Assembly: GCA_019973155.2 (NCBI GenBank)
Contig: BPQB01000058.1
Location: 124,001-188,000, forward strand
From: Phanerochaete sordida
Taxonomy: Eukaryota > Basidiomycota > Agaricomycetes > Polyporales > Phanerochaetaceae
DNA length: 64,000 nucleotides
Direction: 5' to 3'
Of the stretch, positions 9,778 to 21,148 are shown piece by piece (position 1 is the first letter of the stretch; every line of letters begins with the position of its first letter). The notes beneath the pieces were generated by a model. It searched no databases and was not told where the DNA came from. It saw nothing but the letters and a program-made list of their open reading frames with translations. The position numbers were made by a program, and so were the translations under genes.

Positions 9778-10964
9778 ACCGCTCGCTCAGCAAAACATCC
9801 GCTTCTTCTTCTGCTCCATGTGCTCACATCATGATTCCGACGTCATAGAAATCGACATCGTGGTCGCATACAGGACGACGCATCACGGGGAACCCGTCCG
9901 ACATAACCACGCAGGACTATCTATTCTTCATATCTTACCACCGCCTCACCCTGCATCGTATGCCAAAACTAGTACGGCAATGATAGGGGGCCCTATGTAT
10001 GTCGTAGCGGGCCGCATTTACGCTCAGTCTTAAACGTAGAGTCACCCACCACGGCAGAGGATCAACAGAGGATCCGCAGCGTTGTTTCAGCGCACATATA
10101 GAACCTCGGAGATGTTGCTCAGCGATCACGCAGTTTTCGAACAATACCTGTATATTCCAGCCCCTCAAGCGCGGGGGTCAAGGTATGACTAGCGTTCTAT
10201 GAATAGCGTCCGTCTTCTTGCTAACTTCTCAGTCTTAGGTGCGGGGAAACGGTGGGGTCCAGCACAAGTTCCTCGACGGTCGAAGAGGCGGAACGCCACT
10301 TCCATGACCGCAGCTCTGAGATCTACGAAATGTGACCCTGCCAAGTCGACCATGCCGCGGCCGAAGATACTTCTCGGATCAGGCACCCATGTCAGCTGCC
10401 GCCGGCGCCCCGACCCCTACAAGCGCAGCGCCCGAGGTCCGCCAGCCCATCGGTCCGCTGCCATCGACCCACAATGTCGGGGTTTTCTCGTCTGACTTGG
10501 TCAACTGCCCGACCCTTCGCAGGTACGCCGCTTTTAACTCTGATACCGACTACTGGCCTTATGGATCCCTGAGACTTTCTGCACCTTTGTAGCAGAGACA
10601 GACGCAAAAGCGGCCACACAACATCCTATCTCCAGCTGCAAGTGAGCGCGTATGCGGTACCGTACATGAGGTACTGACGGGTTCTGACAGATGCACCTCA
10701 TCAGCCGACCCATAGTTGGCGCGACCACTGTGCGGAGTGACGATTCCGACAGCGCCATCCATGGCCGGACAGCCATGTGCTCAGGTCGGAGAACGCTCGC
10801 GCATAGCTTCCGCGGTTGAAGTCGCGAACCAGGTCCAAAGGTTTGCATGGATGTACGACAGCCTGCAGGGCCGTCTACGACGTATAAATGCTCGCTGAAC
10901 TGCTGCTGTTGGTGGTCAGGCCAATCGACCTTCCTCAAGCTCGCAGCTCCCGCGCACCACCACC
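9778..10964. other. Intergenic region upstream of the G1 peptidase array
   Basis: Several short frames exist (for example on the plus strand 10199-10600), but none resembles a known family or has convincing splice structure. The last ~90 bp form the promoter of the first G1 peptidase gene. Confidence 0.4.
10883..10889 (+). promoter_or_regulatory. TATA box of first G1 peptidase gene
   Basis: TATAAAT lies 82 bp before the ATG, the same position as in the second and fourth G1 genes. Confidence 0.65.
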
Positions 10965-11900
10965 ATGCTATTCTCCACTCTCCTTGCCAGCGCTCTCCTC
11001 GCTACGTCCACGGTCGCTGTCCCGACCGCGAAGGAGCGCTTTGAGGCTCGAGTCGCTCGTCGCGCTAGCAGCGGTGCCTCGCACGCTAGCATCAACAAAG
11101 TCGAGGTCCCGACCAGGAGTCGCGCCAACCGCGTCTCCAGCACAAAAGTCTCCCAGGGGACCAAAACCCAGTTCAGCGACAACTGGGCGGGCGCTGTCTT
11201 GAGCTCAGCTGGCGTGAGCATTCTCATTCGACGAAACATCTCAGATACTGATATCATTTTTTCACAGGGCACCTGGAGCAGTGTCTTCGGAGTGATCACT
11301 GTCCCCACCCCGAAGGCGCCTAAGGGCGAGAAGGGGTCCTTCGCCGCTTCTGCCTGGGTCGGAATCGATGGCGATACGTGCGGCAGCGCCATTTTGCAGA
11401 CCGGCATAGACCTCATTAACGACAACGGAAACGTGACCTACACTCGTGCGTCGTTTTACGCTATACCCTGGGGTGCCTGCTGATAACGTGATTTCACAGC
11501 CTGGTTTGAGTGGTACCCCGACTTCGCGTTCGACATCGGCGGCTTTGACATCAGCCCCGGAGACACCCTCGCGCTCTACGTTGAGGCGGACAGCGCGACG
11601 ACAGGCTACATCACAATCGCGAACGAGGTCAACGGGCAGGAGGTCTGGGAGTCCCTTTCGAGCACGTCGCCGCTCTGCCAGCAGGATGCTGAGTGGATTG
11701 TCGAGGACTACGAGGAGAACGGCAGCCTCGTGCCGCTCGCCAACTTCGGCACCGTCGAGTTCGACACTATCACCGCGATCACGACCGCCGGCGACTACTT
11801 CGGCAACGACAACGCGACCCAATTCGATATTCAGCAGACTAAGACTCTGACGAAGGTTACGTTCCCTGACACCGGTACCGTCTCTGTCACTTACGTGTAA
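10965..11900 (+). CDS. Secreted glutamic peptidase, family G1 (eqolisin), copy 1
   Basis: Three exons (10965-11213, 11268-11445, 11500-11900) encode a preproprotein. A signal peptide (MLFSTLLASALLATSTVAV) and a basic propeptide with AKERFEARVARRASS precede a mature domain starting near TQFSDNWAGAVL. The catalytic pair of the family (Gln53 and Glu136 of scytalidoglutamic peptidase) is present as the Gln of GDTCGSAILQTG and the second Glu of QQDAEWIVEDY. Other family marks are AWVGIDGDTC, WFEWYPD and the terminal VSVTYV strand. G1 enzymes are secreted endopeptidases active at acid pH, with a Gln/Glu dyad in a double beta-sandwich fold. Exon 3 begins at the WFEWYPD block, as in every G1 gene in this window. 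It heads a plus-strand array of four. Confidence 0.92.
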
Positions 11901-14900
11901 AGGGTGGAGGAGAGTTGACTCGAAACGATGGGGATGAAGCGGATTCGGATTGAAGCGGTATTAGTCCTGTAAAAATCAGCCTGCACGCTTCATGCAGATG
12001 GTGACAGAATGGTCATGGTATGGCTCTTCTCGATCCCTGCGCTCGACCAAGCCGGCGGGCTGAGTGCCAATAATACGAGCCTATGCAGAATCGATCCCGC
12101 AAATGTCCTCGCCGGCGAACGTTTCCGTGGTGTTCAGGGTCGACCACTACTACGCAGATCCAGTCACTGAGGCTAAAATAATAGAGTCGCTCAGTCAACG
12201 GTTCCACGGCCTCGGATTTCCACGGAGGTTCACCGCCAGGGGAGCTACCTCGGCCTGGGAGCGCCTTCCTGACTCTACGCCCGCTTCCGCGCCTTCGGGT
12301 CGGACTTTCTTGGGATCTTCAGAGACTCATGACCGACACTTCGGAGAGAGCAATGGCCGCGCCTCTGGCAAGAGTTTCCGGCGACGCGGCAAACGCTGGG
12401 TTTGAGATAGGGCTGAGACGGAATCCTCCGCGGAGGTCCCAGTCGGCCGTGTCAATCTTGTCGCGCAGATTCACTTCATGCAGGCGTGCTAGATAATGAT
12501 GGAAAGGAGGCGGAAGCACGGCTATCTGCGCAGCCAGACAGGAGCGTGCATAGGATCGCGGAGACCGTGTTATTGATAGTACTAAGATTGTATGAATATC
12601 AGTTCGCAGTCCCTCTACGCGGGTGCGTAGACGTGATTGCGCAATTATACCAATAGGCCGCATCCCACTGTCACATAAGAGTCCGGAAAAACGAGTATTA
12701 TGCCTTGGTGTGGTATTGTGCTTTGGTGTGCGACCGCGTACACCTTCCTCACGACGATGTCGAATATTGGTGACAGGGAAGAGGGTGTCGCCTGCTAATT
12801 AGTCTTGGGTAGTCTCTTGTGCATAGAGCTGGCGAAGCGCAACGTGATTCTGGGGTTCCATAGAAGCTGACCTCAGTGCGCTGAGATTGATGGCCACGAT
12901 GAGCTGGCATTGAACGATGAGTTGGATGTGGGAACGATGAGCGGAACGACGTGGCACGAGCGTGCAACACAGTGTCGTCCTGGTGACGTGACGCACGGGG
13001 TGCAGTTAATGGCTTGCGGACCTTCAAGCATGCGTGCTGCGAAGCGCTCCTGGAATACGGGTGAAATAAGCCCCCTCGAGGCCAGCACCCTGGCGACGAG
13101 CAACTTGAGACGCCTTTCGTGCTCAGCGAGAAGGCTGCGCTCCAGGTTCGCCCAGCTAAGGCAGATGCCCGGCCAGTCTGCAAAGCGCACAAACCGTAAA
13201 CAAGCAACGGTCAAGGAACGAGGCCTGAATGACTAGGCGTCGTTCATCATCGCCTATGATATGTCTTCGTGAACAATCATCGCCTAGCTGTTTATTATCT
13301 GTTTACTCACCTAAGAATATTTGCCGTCACGTGCGGATTTCGGGGAAGGAAATAGAAAGCTTGATGTCTCAAGGGCCAAGACGCAACTTAGGCGTGGCGA
13401 TAGGCTTTTCAGCCTGGGTGCCATATACCGATCGCCTGGGCTTGGGCCGCCAGTGACCTGCACCACATCACCTCCCTGGCACCCGGATCCGGCGCTGCAA
13501 TGTGAATCTACTTGAGCACTTTAATATACGCGGAAAGCGACCAGCGGCAGCAGCTACCGTACATTTCCTCAGGCTTCATATGAGCCCGAGCTTTTCACGC
13601 TATGACTCGGATTCGTTCGTTGAAGTTACACTCGACGCGTCCATGGCCAGAGTGTGCCTCGTTTGTCTCGACGGGATAAAGTCAAAGGAGAATTGCAGCC
13701 GCATGTCACGTTCCAAAGGAAGGTAGCTGTCAGAAATCGGGGTCGCGCGGTGCGAGGGACGTCGGCTGAGGAGCAGACGCGCTAGCGTTCGCTATCGATT
13801 TCCGGGTCCCTATATACGCTACAGGGTGTCTCGGGGACGCGTGCGGGCCGTAGTTACATCGAGTCTCGGTACATACGGTCGAAATAAATACAAACAAACA
13901 AATACCGCGAGGGCGCGGTGAGTCCGAGCTCGAAACAGTCCAGGAAAATTAACAGTAGCACCAGCAGCAGAGAATGAGGCGAGAAAGAGATCCTACCGCA
14001 GCGCCGACGCCATGGACGGCGCCTGGAGACCCCGAAAATACTATTGCGCGCCCCCTGGCACCGTTGCGAGGCCGATATCCTGCGTCACGCTCTTGCAGCA
14101 CTGCTTGCGAAGCGACCATCACCCACAATGCGCAAGCTACGACACACCGCTAACCAGCGGATGGGTAGGTGCTATTGATGTCACTGTGACTATTCCTGAT
14201 ATCACCTTTCGTGTACAGGCTGCCGTACTACGCACTTGCTACGCCCCATTTTGAGGCAAACGTCGCGTCGGAAGAGTCCTTCATACACTTCCTCTTTCCG
14301 GACAGGAACGTCACATAAGCTGTGCGTATGCTCCAGCATGATACAGCATGATACAGGCTGATGAATGGCAGGCTCCATACCTTTTTGTTACCCTCAAGTA
14401 TGAATGGTGGGATTTCTCATCCGAGTCGCCCGGACGTAGTATCGGTGAAGATCTTGAACGTGAAGGGAGTTCCTTCGGTGCGTAAATTTCTACTAGTACT
14501 TATAACGAAGCTTTGACAGTAGACCACGTCTAGACTACTGTTAGCTCTCCGGTTGGAGGATCCTCATTCTTCTCAGACCGGAGAGATGCGTGTGGTGCCT
14601 GACCACACCGTTGTCGCTGTCAAACTGCTGCGCTCCTTCCGTTCACTTGATTCCTGTGCCTGCAGATGATGATTTGGTGGGAAACAGTACCTGATCATCC
14701 ACGCCCTGGCTGTGAGTGTGAACGCGTGCGTCGCGCGTGCAGTGCGCGTCCAATGAAGTCGCGCGTCACCAGGGCACTTTGGCCATCGATGCTCGGGTAC
14801 GATTAATGTATTGTCTGCTTGTGAGAAGCTTCCCATTAACGATATCACGCCGTGGTGACAGGTACATTGCCATACGGGAGGGACGTCGAACGTTCTGCCC

Positions 14901-15023
14901 AAGGGAGTCGTAAAGACACACGAAGGGTGTGTTGTTTCCTATAAATACTGGTGCTGCTGGCGATAGCCTCCCCCAGTACGTTCTCCTTCACTACAGCAGG
15001 ATCAAGCCAGACCTTTTGGGAGG
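11901..15023. other. 3.1-kb intergenic region
   Basis: I see no supportable gene. Open frames on both strands are short, unlike known families and without shared splice logic. A small duplicated word (CATGATACAG) occurs near 14337-14355. The last 90 bp hold the promoter of the second G1 peptidase gene. Confidence 0.4.
14940..14947 (+). promoter_or_regulatory. TATA box of second G1 peptidase gene
   Basis: TATAAATA lies 84 bp before the ATG. Confidence 0.65.
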
Positions 15024-15941
15024 ATGCTTCTCTCTACACTCTTCGTCAACGGAATCCTCATCGCAGCCGCCTTCGCACTTCCTGCCGCGAAGGGCGCCTG
15101 GAGGTCCCGAAGAGCGAGTACGACGAACGGAACCTCCCCCCGGGACAGTCCCGGTCTTGGTTCTGGCTCACGGCGCTCTCAGCCTTCCATCGCTGGCTCT
15201 GCCGACCTTCAATTTAGTACCAACTGGGCTGGCGCAGTTATCAGCGAGGCCCCAGTGAGTTTTTCGGTCGCTAAATGTGCGTCACTTTCGCTGACAGGCC
15301 TCTTCAGGGCTTCTGGAAGGCGGTCACCTCGTCTTTTAACGTTCCACAAGCGACGCCAGGAGGAGTGGCCGTCTGGGTGGGAATCGACGGGAACACATGC
15401 CAACAAGCAATTCTGCAAGCCGGCATCAACGCCATTGACTTCAACGGCCAGCCCACATACCAAGGTCTGTAGAAGTCTGATAATTTGAATTTCCGCTCTA
15501 TGTCAGCATTGACTGATGTCGTCATCTGTGTGCTGCACAGCCTGGTGGGAGTGGTTCCCGAACCCTGAGACGCTCGTCCCTCTCGCTGTCGGGCCTGGGC
15601 ACACGATGCAAGTGTCTGTCCAGGCAAACAGCCTTACGACGGGCCTGGTCACCATCGAGAATCTCAGCACGGGGCAATTCGTCCAAGAGAATGTCCAGGG
15701 GCCTGTTCCGCTCTGCTTGCAAGATGCAGAATGGATCGTCGAGGACTTTGAGGAGAACGGAGGGCTCGTACCGTTTGCGAACTTTGGGACAGTCACTTTC
15801 TCGGGTGCGGCTGCCATCACAAATGCCGGGGGAACGGCGATTCCTGGTGGGGAAGCGAACGTCTTAGACATTGAACAGAACGGCGCGGTACTGACGAGCG
15901 TTTTGGTGGACGGTGTTACTGTTGTCGTGTCGCATACGTAG
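15024..15941 (+). CDS. Secreted glutamic peptidase, family G1 (eqolisin), copy 2
   Basis: Three exons (15024-15254, 15308-15464, 15541-15941). A signal peptide (MLLSTLFVNGILIAAAFALPA) is followed by a propeptide and a mature domain with STNWAGAVI. The catalytic Gln is kept in NTCQQAILQAGI and the catalytic Glu in LQDAEWIVEDF. WVGIDGNTC, WWEWFPN and LVPFANFGTV mark the fold. The RxARRA processing site seen in copies 1, 4 and 5 is not obvious here (the region reads WRSRRASTTNGT), so the prosegment has diverged. Intron positions match copy 1 exactly. It should be an active extracellular acid endopeptidase. Confidence 0.9.
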
Positions 15942-17033
15942 AGGGTGTTGACGAAAGGCATATCATGTACTGTTCAAAACCAGAATTCTCTCGGAAAGGC
16001 CTAAGATACAACTCATCTCCTCTTTGCGCGGGCGACTGCACGATTGTAAGTTTTCTTCATTTCGCGTCGAAGCACGGTTCGCAGTGACCAGGGTCCCAGC
16101 GGTGGTTTGGGGTCTTGGCGCTTTCGCCACGGCCGCTGTTCGCAATTTCGAACTTCGACGACCTCGACCTCTCCGACGCTGGCGATGAGCTCTTTAGTAG
16201 CAAAAATCATCAGAACATTACTAAGCTTGTAAGCTGTTGGACCGCTTCTGAAGGTGAACCATGACTCACACAGTCATTGACGTGTTAGCTGATACGTCGA
16301 TGCGTGCAGCGCTGGTGTTCGCAATCTGGGTAAAGGTCGTTCAAGCCGCTTTCTACAGCCTCTTCTTTGGATCTATCATACATTTGCGCGGGTCATGTAA
16401 GGTAATCATCCTAGTACTATGTATGCGCCCGGTTATTGAAAGAGATGTTTGCGCAGCGCTGGCCGTGTTCCGTCGCCTGAACTGCACGTTCGGCGTCGAG
16501 TGACCTCGAGTCCAGCTCATGACGCATGAGATCGGCCGCTTTGAGCGCAAACTCGGCGAGACAGGTCCAGATCGCTCTCGCCTGTTTTCATCCGTTCGAC
16601 GGACAGCCCCCTCCTAGTCCGTACACAACATTCTGATGTTATTGGCGGCTAACACGCTTCCATGACACACACCCGTCCGGCCTCGTGCAGTCTCAAAGTG
16701 ATTTCAGCAGTAAGTCCGGCCGGAGAAGCGTATGTGTATACGAATGCTTACAGAACTTTGCAGACACGTATCATCCTGTGACTCTCGCGCCGGTGCTTCG
16801 AAGGCAAGAACGGTCGGGGCACCCTTCGCGCTGCTGAGCCGAGGCCTTAGTTGTGTGCAAGCTGGGAACATACGAAGCAGCCTTGACGCGAACGTGGGTG
16901 CACAATCACTTCCTGATCTCCGATATATGTACATACTACACGTCTGTTCAGTGAGTGCTGTGTATCTCTCGCTCTCGTTTTGCCTGAGCTTTCAGGTCCC
17001 CAGCTGTCTTTCGTTCCTCTGCCCGTCGACTTT
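15942..17033. other. Intergenic region between G1 copies 2 and 3
   Basis: No gene is supported. Unlike the other G1 copies, there is no TATAAATA at 80-85 bp before the downstream gene; the nearest candidate is a weak GATATATG at about 16923. Confidence 0.4.
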
Positions 17034-17989
17034 ATGCTCATCTCTCCTATCATTACCCCCTTGACCCTCGCTGTAGCTGCTTGCGCCGGTCCGACTGCGC
17101 ACGAGCTCTTTGCCACCCGCGTTGCTGAACGTGCGTCTGCCGCGCCCCGGTTCGTACCCCAGGACGTCAACGGCGGCACCCGATCTCGCAGAACGCGCTC
17201 CTGGTCCTCCACGCGAAGCGAGGCTGCCGCCACATACAGTCAAAGCTTTGCTGGCGCCGTGCTGAGTGCACCCGCAGTGAGTCATATTTCCTTTCGCATG
17301 ATCTCCCGGCGCCGACCGCTCTCCGCGATAGGACACCTGGAACAGCGTTGAGGGCGTCATCGCCGTACCCATCCCGACTATCCCCGACATCCAGAACGAC
17401 ACTCCAAATGGCACTTTTGCGGCGTCTGCGTGGGTCGGTATCGACGGTGTCACATGTGCCAATGCCTCTCTGCGGGCGGGCGTAGATTTTGTTGTGGACA
17501 GCAGTGGAGCTGTCTCATACACTGGTTTGTGACCAGTCCTCCTGGAGACTGCTTCAGTGCTGACGACCTGCGACGTGTTGAATAGCGTGGCATCAATGGC
17601 TGCCGGACGACGCCGTGGCATTCAGCAATTTTACTGTGAACGCCGACGACAGCATTCTTCTGTTCGTCGAGGCACTGAGCCCCGGCTTGGGGCTAGTCCT
17701 TGTTGAGAACCTCAGCAGCGGGCAATTGGAAGAGGTCGAGGTCGAAGGCTCCAATGCACTCTGTGAGCAGGATGCCGAATGGATCGTCGGTGCTGCCGGT
17801 GCAGGCTTAGAGCCCTTGCCACTCGCCAACTTTGGTAGCGTGCCCTTCATAGATGTTAGCGCGACAAAGTCAAACGGCCAGACCGCCAACCCCGGAGACG
17901 CGGCGACGGTGTTCGAAATCGTGCAGAATGGTATCGTGCTCACGAATACCTCGGCCAATGCTACAGCCGTAGTGGTCAGCTTTGTTTAG
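17034..17989 (+). CDS. G1-peptidase homologue lacking both catalytic residues (probable pseudoenzyme)
   Basis: Three exons (17034-17276, 17332-17524, 17586-17989) at the same positions as the active paralogues. An N-terminal hydrophobic segment (MLISPIITPLTLAVAACA) suggests secretion. The fold is recognisable (SAWVGIDGVTC, WHQWLPD, EQDAEWIV, LPLANFGSVPF, VVVSFV). The key positions differ: the block normally AILQTG reads ASLRAG, so the catalytic Gln is Arg, and the block normally AEWIVEDF reads AEWIVGAAG, so the catalytic Glu is Gly. NWAGAV is also changed to SFAGAV. The frame is open throughout with intact splice sites, so the gene has not simply decayed. It may act as a binding or regulatory homologue, or be an early pseudogene. 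An alternative in-frame ATG lies 54 bp upstream. Confidence 0.85.
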
Positions 17990-19813
17990 CGAGATCAGTT
18001 ATACTAAACCTCGAAAGATAGGCTCGATATTCAAATCATTATTTCTCATGATAGTGTGTCCTATTTTCTTTTGGGATCTACATGCGGTGTCCGCAGTTAT
18101 GCGCCTCCGCGCGAGCTTCACGCCTTCGATAGCGTGAAGCCCGTCTGAGCGGCGGTGCTGGTATACGACTGCCTGTCGCTGCGACTCGAGAATAGGAAGG
18201 ATATACCTATACCCCCGCTGTTATGTCATATCTATTCCACAACATCGTATACTTACGCCAGTTTGGTTTCCGGATACGCACCGGGGGGCCCTCATTAGTT
18301 GAGGCGCGGTCAAAAGTGATCGGGGTCACTACCGTCATCCGGGGTCCGGGCGCCTCGCGTCAAGCTTCGCCTGAAGAGATGTTGTCTCCAACGTTCATCG
18401 TTCACATGACAGCCTTCAGTCGGACACGTACCACAGACAACGCACAGTACCACCTCGAACCTCGAATGTTCATGTGAGCGCTACGTCCTCCGGCGCGCTG
18501 GTCTTGAGAATTAGGGCGCAGCACAGGCTCAGACTCATGCATCGACGACGTTATCTCGCGGACAGCAACGTACGTCCCTATTCCATGCTCTTCGAACGTT
18601 TGGATTATAGCGACGTGACTAGGGTTTGTCATATTACCGCTGCGTCGGCGACTCATGGTGGCGCGTCTCTCGCAAACTCGCTCGCCATCGTCTCCAAGGC
18701 TGCCAACGCGAAACGGCCCGCGCCTGTTCATTAAGCTTGCTCGTAACTCCATCTGACTCAACTATATGGTACTCCACCGCAGACACGGGAGCAAACGCTA
18801 GAAAGTAGTAGCGCGACCATCGCAGGTGGTCTCACGCCTGATCGTCTGCGAACCCATGGACCCAACATGCCGCGATATCGCGCAGAAAGCTAGGTCTGGG
18901 CGACTGAAGTGAGCGGATGCGCCCTGGCACATTGAGAAACTGACGGTTGACCACTTTTGTAGGCGAATATTCGGAACAGGCGGTCTATTAATAACGTTTT
19001 GCTCCACCTGTGCTGCAATAAGGGTGGGCGCAGCTCCTTGTACCTCCATACCAGGGGCAATTCAAAGCGTTTTGTTCAAGCAAGCCGGAGTCGGTACGCA
19101 CCATGTCTCGAGGCGCGTCTAGGCTTCCATCGAGGCACCTCCATGACGAGCCGCGTTCTGTTGTACCGTGGACTCAATGACGGCATATACCGCTTTTCGG
19201 CGTGCCTGGTCGTCGTTTCCCGGCGCTCCAACGATGCACGGCTCATCGGACCGCCTCGCGCAGTCAGAATTGTGAATTTGTGCCGACTTCGTCACTACTC
19301 CTTCCAGTGCTACTAACATAGCCATGTTGTGGGTTCAAAGTTTTGCTGAAATCTACTTTGTGCGAGCCTCAGCGATCTCATTCCGCATTCTTTACAATCC
19401 AGCGTCATGGAACCCTCATCTGCCACCGCAAGTGACTGAACGTTATCCTAGACATGCCGCTGTCACCCACTCTGCCGGCGGATGTAACTCGTTCTCTTGC
19501 CATACAACCTCAGCGTAGCTCAACAGTACGCACAAGTGCAAAGCAGCATGCACATGGTGCGTTGACAGAACATTACAAATGCGCGCCACCATGCGACCAC
19601 CGACACTCGCTCATTGGTCCAACTATCATCTAGGGGCTCAACGTGGGCCTTCAAGAGCGGCAAAATCGGAAGTACGCTGTCTGGGACGGAATTCGGCACA
19701 CAGAAGAGCTCTTGCTGGAGCCGCCAAGACGTATAAATAACGACTGAGCTGTGCTTAGACGTCCTCAGGGCCTCCACCTTCTCTCGTCTTTCAGATATTA
19801 CCACCGCAGAGCT
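17990..19813. other. Intergenic region between G1 copies 3 and 4
   Basis: No supportable gene is present. The short frames do not resemble known families. Confidence 0.4.
19732..19739 (+). promoter_or_regulatory. TATA box of fourth G1 gene
   Basis: TATAAATA lies 82 bp before the ATG of G1 copy 4. Confidence 0.65.
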
Positions 19814-20751
19814 ATGCGCTCCTCAATTCTTCTAGTCGGCGCACTGCTCGCTGCGACTGCCTTCGCATTCCCCTCTTCGAAGCAGCGCTTTGCTTCCCGC
19901 ATGGCGCGTCGCGCCAATAGCACATCCCACCTTACCCCTGCTAAATTCGACGCTACCACCGCGCGTCGCGCCATGTACTCGTCGCACCCGAAGATCACCA
20001 ACGAAACCCACGTCCAATACAGCTCCAACTGGGCTGGTGCTGTTATCAACTCATACGCGGTAGGCCCCCTGCCCGGGCAGTATATTGGGTTCTTTCGCTA
20101 ATACGGATACCGCAGGGCGCCTGGTCCTCTGTCCAAGGAACGTTTAACGTCCCAGTGCCCGGCCCCGCGCCTGGCCAGAGCGTAGGCGCTGCGTCCGCCT
20201 GGGTCGGCATCGATGGCGATACCTGTGGAAGTGCTATATTGCAAACTGGCGTCGACTTCATCTACGAGAACGGCGGTGTCTCCTACGACGGTGCGTGACT
20301 TTCAACGCTCTACCGGACAAGCGATCTGACCGATGTGCACGTACAATTTCCAGCCTGGTTCGAATGGTACCCCGACTACGCCTACGACTTCAGCGGCATC
20401 ACGATCAGCCCCGGCGACAGCATCACCGCCATCGTGGAGGCGGCGAGCACGACCCTCGGCTACGCATACCTGATCAACAACAGCAACGGGCAGGAGGTCG
20501 GCGTCGAAATTTCGAGCCCGTACGCGCTCTGCGAGCAGGACGCGGAGTGGATCGTCGAGGACTTCGAGGAGAACGGCGGGCTCGTGCCCTTCGCGAACTT
20601 CGGCACCGTCACCTTCACCAACGCCGGCGCGTACGCCAACGCCGGCGGAGGCCTCGGCCCCAACGCCGGGATCATATTTGACATCCAGCAGGGATCCGTG
20701 CTTACGAGTGTTTCTGTTGGTGGTGGCAGTGTCACCGTCAGCTACGTCTAG
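19814..20751 (+). CDS. Secreted glutamic peptidase, family G1 (eqolisin), copy 4
   Basis: Three exons (19814-20059, 20116-20290, 20354-20751). A signal peptide (MRSSILLVGALLAATAFA) and propeptide (SKQRFASRMARRANS) precede the mature domain with YSSNWAGAVI. The catalytic Gln is in GDTCGSAILQTG and the catalytic Glu in CEQDAEWIVEDF, and the fold motifs AWVGIDGDTC, WFEWYPDY and LVPFANFGTV are complete. The mature region is among the most canonical in the window and very close to copy 1. It should be an active extracellular acid endopeptidase. The next gene downstream is a convergent DUF6533 gene on the opposite strand, about 400 bp away. Confidence 0.92.
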
Positions 20752-21148
20752 AACGTCAGTGCGGATGAAATCATGGGAGTAGTGTAGGAGCGGTAAGAGC
20801 GACCTTCCTTGGTAGTAAATTGGATCCGAATGCATCTCGCCTCGGATGCCGAGCTTATGGAAATGCTGATAAATATACGTGCTAAAGTAGTTGGGATATC
20901 TCGTCCATGGTCGTCCATCGTCTTCTGTTTGCAGCCCGCTGGCTCAGCTCCCTCGCTAAGCATTCTTAGACACCGCAAGGTCTCACGCATTGCTAGAATA
21001 CGAGGGCAGGATTTATATAACACGTCAGCGGTACGCCAAGATTCGATGAACAAGTACAGAGAGCACAGCTCGCGCAATGCTTACTTCTCCATGCAACATG
21101 GGAAATACTCAGCGTGCGCCGACGTAAACGTGTACCCTGTGCTTGTAG
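20752..21148. other. Short convergent intergenic region
   Basis: This is the 3' region shared by the fourth G1 peptidase gene and the first, convergent DUF6533 gene. Nothing coding is seen. Confidence 0.4.

Noticed and set aside
10199..10600. Plus-strand frames upstream of the first G1 gene
   Set aside because: Short, with no recognisable domain and no consistent splice structure.
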